Positions 61,933 through 64,000 of a stretch of 64,000 bases of DNA are shown here, piece after piece. The stretch's first letter is position 1; each line of letters begins with the position of its first letter. Position numbers and translations under genes: made by a program. The notes beneath the pieces are model-generated. The model was not told where the DNA came from, ran no database searches, and saw nothing but the letters and a program-made list of their open reading frames with translations. This stretch comes from Sporolactobacillus shoreae (lineage in GTDB: Bacteria; Bacillota; Bacilli; Bacillales; Sporolactobacillaceae): positions 26,188-90,187 of the forward strand of contig NZ_SRJD01000015.1 in NCBI RefSeq assembly GCF_004684935.1, read 5' to 3'.

Positions 61933-63819
61933 ATGTGCGGATTTTGCGGTTATATTTCAAATAATATTGAGCTCGAACCTGGAAATAACGAACAGAATGA
62001 GATGACCGCACGCGCGGGTATTATTAATCATCGCGGTCCCGATGATGCCGGTTACTATACCGATGATCAGGTACAGCTCGCCTTCCGCAGACTGAGTATT
62101 ATCGATCTGGCGGGCGGACATCAGCCGCTTCCATATGAGAACGAGCGTTATTATATCATCTTTAACGGTGAAGTTTATAATTATGTGGAACTCAGGAATG
62201 AGCTGATTAAAAAGGGGTACACGTTCAATACAACCTCAGACACCGAGGTCATCGTTGCCCTGTACGCGGACCGCGGGGAGGATTGCGTGAATTATTTCCG
62301 CGGTATGTATGCCTTCATTATCTGGGACAAACAGGAAAGAACTCTGTTTGCCGCCCGTGACCATTTCGGGATTAAGCCTTTTTACTATATGGAGCAGGAA
62401 GACGGCATATTCTTTGCGTCTGAAGAGAAAAGCCTTCTGATCGGTGAGGACAGGCACCCGGTGGCGGAGAAGGCTCTTCAATATTATCTTACTTTCCAGT
62501 TTGTTCCTGAGCCCCTGACTCTGGCGGATACAATCAAAAGTCTGGAGCCGGGGCACTATTTGCTTAAGAAAAACGGAGAGCCTCTGCAAAATAAAGCATA
62601 TTGGGAACCTGCTTTTGCGCCAGTGAACCAGACTCTGGACGAAGCGAAGAAAAAGATTCAGAATGTGCTGATCGATTCTGTAAAAATGCATATGAGAAGC
62701 GATGTTCCGGTAGGCGCGTTCCTTTCGAGCGGCATCGATTCGACCAGCATTGTTGCACTCGCCAAACGCTTCAATGAGAATATCAAGACATTTACTGTCG
62801 GCTTTGCGAGCAAAGGCTACAACGAGATCGACATTGCCAGAGATTCGGCTGAAAAACTCGGGGTTGAAAATCACGCGCTTGAAATCTCGCCTGAGATGTG
62901 TATGGAGGAGTTGCCGAAAATCGTCTGGCATATGGACAACCCGGTTGCCGATCCTGCGGCCATTCCCAATTATTTTGTTGCCCGCGAGGCACGAAAACAT
63001 GTGAAAGTCGTGCTTTCCGGAGAAGGCTCTGATGAACTGTTCGGCGGCTATAATATCTACCGCGAACCGATCTCACTGAAATGGTTTGATTCAGTTCCAA
63101 AACCGGGGAAAAACCTGCTCCATGCGCTGGCAACCAGAATGCCGGCTGGCATGAAAGGGCGGAGCTTCTTGCTGCGCGGAACAACGCCGTTGTCCGAGCG
63201 TTATGTCGGCAATGCGTTTATATTCAATGAGAAAGAGAAGAAATATGTACTGAAAACTTTCTCCGAGCAGACACCGTTTACAGATATCACGAATCCGATC
63301 TACAGACAGGCGTCAGAGAATAATAAGCTGGATCAGATGCAGCTTGTGGATATTGAAACCTGGCTGCGCGGGGATATACTCGTGGTAGCGGATCGTATGA
63401 CAATGGCTCATTCTCTGGAACTGCGAGTCCCGTTCCTGGATAAGGAAGTTTTTGAAGTGGCCAGGACGCTTCCTGCCTCACTGAAGACAGGGGAAGGCAC
63501 AACGAAATATGCGTTCCGTGAAGCCATGCGTGGCATCGTACCTGACTCGATTCTTTTCCGGAAAAAACTGGGTTTCCCGGTGCCAATCCGTATCTGGCTC
63601 AAGGATGAAATGTATGACTGGGCAAGGAAAATAATCAATGACAGCGAAACGGATCCGTTCATTAACAAATCCTATGCGCTTAAATTACTTGATGACCACC
63701 GTGAGGGGCTGATGGATAACAGCCGGAAAATATGGGCGGTTCTGATGTTCATGCTGTGGCACCAGATTTATATTGAAAAATCAGTCGTTATTGATCCGCA
63801 GCCGGCCTATCAGGCTTGA
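61933..63819 (+). CDS. asnB: Asparagine synthase (glutamine-hydrolysing), AsnO-type
   Basis: A 628-aa two-domain enzyme. The N-terminal class II glutamine amidotransferase begins with catalytic Cys2 (MCGFCGYIS), with NHRGPDDAGYYTDD and FNGEVYNYVELR following; the C-terminal synthetase domain has the PP-loop FLSSGIDSTSIVAL near residue 265 and LSGEGSDELFGGYNIYREP near 365. It amidates aspartate to asparagine with glutamine as donor. The sequence is closest by eye to B. subtilis AsnO/YisO, a sporulation-linked paralogue, rather than AsnB or AsnH. Downstream are a terminator and a group II intron. GAAAGGGGA precedes ATG 61933. Confidence 0.93.
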   Translation: MCGFCGYISNNIELEPGNNEQNEMTARAGIINHRGPDDAGYYTDDQVQLAFRRLSIIDLAGGHQPLPYENERYYIIFNGEVYNYVELRNELIKKGYTFNTTSDTEVIVALYADRGEDCVNYFRGMYAFIIWDKQERTLFAARDHFGIKPFYYMEQEDGIFFASEEKSLLIGEDRHPVAEKALQYYLTFQFVPEPLTLADTIKSLEPGHYLLKKNGEPLQNKAYWEPAFAPVNQTLDEAKKKIQNVLIDSVKMHMRSDVPVGAFLSSGIDSTSIVALAKRFNENIKTFTVGFASKGYNEIDIARDSAEKLGVENHALEISPEMCMEELPKIVWHMDNPVADPAAIPNYFVAREARKHVKVVLSGEGSDELFGGYNIYREPISLKWFDSVPKPGKNLLHALATRMPAGMKGRSFLLRGTTPLSERYVGNAFIFNEKEKKYVLKTFSEQTPFTDITNPIYRQASENNKLDQMQLVDIETWLRGDILVVADRMTMAHSLELRVPFLDKEVFEVARTLPASLKTGEGTTKYAFREAMRGIVPDSILFRKKLGFPVPIRIWLKDEMYDWARKIINDSETDPFINKSYALKLLDDHREGLMDNSRKIWAVLMFMLWHQIYIEKSVVIDPQPAYQA

Positions 63820-63841
63820 TGGTAAAACAAACGGTTGAAAC

Positions 63842-63872
63842 AAAAAGATCCCCACCCGGGGATCTTTTTTTC
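63842..63872 (+). terminator. Terminator of asnB
   Basis: AAAAAGATCCCC-ACC-CGGGGATCTTTTTTT, a GC-rich hairpin with a T-run. Confidence 0.92.
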
Positions 63873-63875
63873 ATG

Positions 63876-64000
63876 GTGCGCCCGGCATGGACGACAGCTT
63901 GGCGGTGAAAGTCCGCTACAGGCTTGGCAGTAGGAACTGTTAGCCAAGGGCAAGGGTGTCCATCGTGAGGTGGAATCTGAAGGAAGCCGGAGGCAAACTT
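63876..64000 (+). mobile_element. Group II intron, 5' end (truncated by window)
   Basis: GTGCGCCCGGCATGG at 63876 is the canonical 5' end (GUGCG) of a bacterial group II intron, followed by AGTCCGCTACAGGC, AGTAGGAACTGTTAGCCAAG and GGTGTCCATCGTGAGG, typical of domain I. It continues beyond the window, where an ltrA-type reverse transcriptase is expected. It sits three bases after the asnB terminator T-run. Confidence 0.88.

Overview
The window comes from a low-to-mid GC, endospore-forming member of the Bacillota, order Bacillales. The evidence is two CotF-type coat genes, yunB and yutH, a SigI/RsgI pair, a SufCDSUB operon, LipM-type lipoate assembly, T-box and S-box leaders, AAGGAGG-type ribosome binding sites with many TTG/GTG starts, and a long block syntenic with the Bacillus subtilis yun/yut/dapF region. 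The family cannot be fixed from sequence alone; something near Sporolactobacillaceae is a guess.

Layout. 1-8 kb is amino-acid metabolism on the minus strand: a class V aminotransferase cut by the window edge and a HisC-family aminotransferase, each behind a T-box leader (specifiers read here as Ser and Phe), a divergent RpiR-type regulator, and a hom-thrC-thrB operon. 8-11.7 kb holds a SWIM-protein/SNF2-helicase pair. 12-21 kb has lipM-lipA, then gltC divergent from gltB-gltD (glutamate synthase). 21.5-29 kb has ppx-ppk (polyphosphate) and nrdI-nrdE-nrdF (class Ib ribonucleotide reductase) behind two phased NrdR boxes. 29-38 kb is mixed: an ArsR/membrane/zinc-ribbon module, ypjP, an SGNH hydrolase, a CAP-domain exoprotein, two coat genes, yusI-gcvH, and sigI-rsgI. 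37.9-46.5 kb has an S-box controlled metN-metI-metQ importer and sufC-D-S-U-B. 46.8-59.3 kb is the yunD-C-B-A / yutD-E-F-H-I / yuzD / dapF / yutM / ndh block. 59.3-64 kb carries a solo tnpB element, a divergent pair of XRE regulators, asnB, and the 5' end of a group II intron sitting next to the asnB terminator.

Functional links: LipM octanoylates GcvH and LipA inserts sulfur, and all three genes are here. LipA, the Suf proteins, the SufA/ErpA-type carrier, NifU-like YutI and the GltB/GltD clusters all depend on Fe-S assembly. hom/thrC/thrB, dapF, asnB and the glutamate synthase pair cover the aspartate/glutamate branches. MetNIQ imports methionine and answers to SAM.

The most unusual signal is non-coding. 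Three separate intergenic arrays (near 7.9, 32.2 and 46.6 kb) share almost exactly a 21-bp period and a related core, GCT-SS-TAA (S = G or C), although the rest of each unit differs. Two other dispersed repeat families occur: a mosaic element of about 160 bp ending in a hairpin and T-run (21.1, 32.0, 33.5 and 49.6 kb), and short MITE-like elements with AGGCT..GTTTAAA inverted ends (21.3, 52.6 and 52.8 kb). I saw no rRNA, tRNA, CRISPR array or prophage.
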